Shown here piece after piece: positions 61,490-64,000 of a stretch of DNA of 64,000 nt (the first letter of the stretch is position 1; each line of letters starts with the position of its first letter). Source of the DNA: Cacajao melanocephalus (Eukaryota; Chordata; Mammalia; Primates; Pitheciidae); the NCBI GenBank assembly GCA_963573385.1, contig CAUYLG010071316.1, positions 62,162-126,161 of the forward strand. The letters are read 5' to 3'. A program made the position numbers and the translations under genes. The notes beneath the pieces are model-generated. The model worked only from the letters and a program-made list of their open reading frames with translations, ran no database searches and had not been told where the DNA came from.

Positions 61490-62200
61490 TACCAAATTCT
61501 TTTCTTGGATGTTTGAAATGATAATATGATTCTTCTACTTTAATCTGGTAGTATAATGAATTGCATTAATAGCTATCTGAATGCTGAATTATACTTGCAC
61601 TCTCAGGATAAATCTCAGTTGGTCATGTGCATTCTTTTAAAATACAGGAAAATTAGCTTTTTTGTTGTATTTAGACTGTTTACCTCCACATTTATAAGTG
61701 AGATTGATCCACAGTATTGTTTTATTTAGCTTAGCTAAATCTTTATCTCCGTACATTCTTCTTGTTTTGGTGCCTTTCACACCCAGTGGACATTCCCCAC
61801 TTGGTCCATGTTCTGTGATAAGTGAAAGAACATGGTTATTAGAAATTTTATCATGCCGTTGTGGTTGATGTTGAGGTACATTAATAACATATATGGGACA
61901 TTAGGTTTTGTTTCTGATTTTCATTTTTAAAAATCTGAGCATCTTTGTACTTTAATGAGAAGGTTAAACCATCATTTTTTTTTTTGAGAGCTGAACATTT
62001 GCACCTGTTGTTTTCCATTTTTGCATTTACTGTTTATGTGAATATTGTTTACTTCCCCTTTCCTTTTTTTCCCAGCATAATGTTTTTTCTTCATCTTTCT
62101 ATTTTTGTCAATATTTCAGTAATTTAATATAAGATTTCCATTGTTTTCCAATGCTCTTTCTATAATAAAACTTTTACTTCAGCCTGTATTTTTCTATTAA
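61490..62200 (-). mobile_element. L1 ORF2 remnant, minus strand
   Basis: 61490-61745 reads as reverse-oriented L1 ORF2 ('aatgctgaattatacttgca', 'ctcaggataaatctcagttg', 'tggtcatgtgcattctttta'). It directly follows an L1 3' UTR although several kilobases of ORF2 should lie between, so either an internal deletion or two elements is involved. 61745-62200 is T-rich and only tentatively L1. Confidence 0.55.
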
Positions 62201-62559
62201 TGTTGAGAATTAATCAGTATAGAAACATGCTTTTACTTAGCACCACAAAAATTTTATAGAATTATTTGGAGTTTTTATTCGAGAATTTTTTTGTATTATT
62301 ATTTAGCCATTTTAGAAATCCTTTCTTAACAACTGCAATAGACTTCATACCACACAGTATCAACAATTAATTGCTTTGTGTAAAGACTTTAAATTTCGAT
62401 GCACTGTTTTCTTTGCCATGTACCCCCTTCTGTATTCCATGATATCCTTTTTCTTTTACTCCTTTTATGTTTGGTTGCATTCTGTGATTTTTTTTTTTTG
62501 TTCTTGCTTTTAAGCAGTGTATAAATGGGGAGTAAAATTTAAGACTGAATACACATTTC
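62201..62559. other. Unassigned T-rich DNA
   Basis: No feature recognised. The 119-codon minus frame at 62367-62726 begins downstream in probable L1 sequence and has no domain I recognise. Confidence 0.45.
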
Positions 62560-63130
62560 AATTTTTTATACAATTTAAGTGACAGTTTGCTAGAGTACAG
62601 CATTGTGAATTGTCCATAAGCCTGATACACATTAGAAGGTTTCACAATGCAAAATGTAGGTGTGTGTGGATATGGGCAATAGGCACCCTCATGCACTGAC
62701 TTTGGAAAGTAGACCAGTGTAGTCATTCTGGAAAACTGCCTAGCATTATTTAGTCAAGTACAAATAAATTATGACCAAGTAATTCCGTATATATATAAAA
62801 CAGTGAAAATTCTGCATAGGGCCAAAAGAAGATATGTATGAGTAGTTCTCCACAATGTTATCTGTTGTAGCATTCAACTAAAGGTAAATAAGTAACGCAC
62901 AATGGAATATCACGAAGAAGAGACAGTATGTACAAATAACCAAAAAAAAAATAGACTTTAAATATGTCCTGCTTAGAAACAAGCAAGGTGAGGGAATGAG
63001 ATATATATTACAAATAATGCATATGAGAATTCATTAAAATATCTACATAAAATTATATATAATTTAAAAATACACAGAAAACATATCAAGAAAATGGGAA
63101 AAAGGGAAGTAAAAGAACATGATTATTACA
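62560..63130 (+). mobile_element. Old L1 (L1M) ORF2 end / 3' part
   Basis: Decayed plus-oriented L1: 'cattctggaaaactgcctag', 'aattatgaccaagtaattcc', 'cacaatggaatatcacgaag' and 'gaaacaagcaaggtgaggga', following the order seen at the end of L1M ORF2 into the 3' UTR. Confidence 0.5.
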
Positions 63131-63354
63131 ACTTGTTATAAGGTTATAAGGAAATTGTCTCAGGTCCTGTTATATTGAAGCAGACTCTGAGACAAGAAAC
63201 CTTGTGCAAGTGCAATTGATCAAGGATGTGCTTCCAGAAGAAACCATTAAGAGAGGAGAAAGAACAGGACAGGAAAGGGTCAGAAGCCAAATGAGGTTGT
63301 GATTCAGGATGAGATCCAGTTGTAACTAACCTGAAAGGATAGATACTTCCAGTG
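63131..63354. other. Unassigned short gap
   Basis: Reminiscent of an LTR or old repeat ('gagacaagaaaccttgtgca', 'gtgcttccagaagaaaccat'), not assigned. Confidence 0.35.
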
Positions 63355-64000
63355 CTATGTTTAATAGCAGTAGTGAGGGAACATTGTTACCTTATTCCTG
63401 ATCTTAAAGGAGGAGCATTTAATCTTTCACCATTTAATATAATGTTATCTGGAAATTTTTTGTAGTATCCCTTATTAGGTTAAGAAAGTCCCTTTCTATA
63501 TCTAATTTGCTTAGAGTTTTGTTTTTTATCATAAATGTTGTTGACTTTTGTCAAATTCCTTCGCTCCATCTATTGTGATGATCAGTTCTTCAGAGTGTTC
63601 ATATGGCCTATGATATTGATTTGTTTCCAAATGTTGAACCAGCCTTGCATTCCCTGGATTGATTGCATATGGTTGTGATGTATAATCTGCTTAATATTTG
63701 ACTGTCTAATATTTTGTTGAGGATTTTCATGTCTAGGGTTTGTGAGGGTTATTGAAATGTCGTTTTCTTTTCTTGGACTGTCTTTATCTGGTTTTGGTTT
63801 AGGTTAATCCTAAAAATAGCAGAATGTCTCTCAACTACTTCTATGATGCCAGTTAATCCTTCTATGACACCAGGTTAATTCTTTCAGAGAATTTGTCTAT
63901 TTCATCTCAGTTTAAACATGAGATGTAGAGTTGTTCACAGTATTCTGTTAACATTCTTTTAACATCTGTTGGGTTGGTAGTAATACCTCCTCTTTTCTTC
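63355..64000 (-). mobile_element. L1 ORF2 reverse-transcriptase region, runs off the right edge
   Basis: Minus-oriented ORF2: 'taccttattcctgatcttaa', 'aatctttcaccatttaatat', 'gaaccagccttgcattccct', 'taatattttgttgaggattt' and 'gttgggttggtagtaatacc', the reverse of the RT domain in order. It continues beyond position 64000, so its 5' extent is unknown. Multiple frame breaks are visible. Confidence 0.8.

Noticed and set aside
62367..62726. 119-codon minus frame
   Set aside because: It crosses probable old L1 sequence and unassigned T-rich DNA; no domain recognised.

Overview
This is a gene-poor, AT-rich stretch of primate, very probably human, nuclear DNA. The evidence is direct: dimeric Alu elements with target-site duplications (primate-specific), two full-length THE1-type MaLR elements (anthropoid age), L1 elements of several ages, and older mammalian repeats (L2, MIR, MLT1, MLT2, Tigger, hAT-Charlie). 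I found no intact protein-coding gene, tRNA, rRNA, CRISPR array or operon. Essentially every open frame longer than 60 codons is a chance frame, an antisense Alu frame, or a remnant of an L1 or MaLR frame.

Layout. 1-7 kb: mostly unassigned AT-rich DNA with an MLT2A LTR (2995-3542, perfect 5-bp target duplication), a MIR split by an MLT1 LTR, a hAT-Charlie element and an MLT2B LTR. 7-16 kb: an Alu, an ERV1 LTR, an L2, a very short L1 with perfect target duplications, a Tigger piece, and a long old L1 3' region interrupted by an Alu, a MER2 transposon and a stacked pair of Alus. 16-27 kb: a 5'-truncated L1 (17.1-18.8 kb) and two complete LTR-internal-LTR THE1 elements in the same (minus) orientation (19191-21491 and 24204-26540); the second splits an old L1/HAL1 ORF1 region. 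27-35 kb: L1MA 3' end, a long minus-strand L2, and a largely unassigned interval containing an unexplained short dispersed duplication. 35-45 kb: an Alu with an internal 84-bp duplication, further Alus, MLT1 LTRs and two ERV1-type LTRs. 45-49 kb: an old L1 ORF2 followed by a younger L1 ORF2 segment carrying a three-armed Alu. 49-55 kb: the most unusual feature, a large imperfect inverted repeat (about 1.3-kb arms, about 3.3-kb spacer). 55-64 kb: MLT1, MIR, L2, Alus, a GC-richer unassigned block, and L1 pieces, the last running off the right edge on the minus strand.

There is no gene network to describe. The window records layered insertion, truncation, nesting and local duplication. No new functional system is convincingly visible. 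The best candidate for something not explained by repeat families I recognise is the inverted repeat at 49.2-55.1 kb. Family names come from recall of consensus sequences, not from a database search, so class-level calls are firmer than subfamily names.
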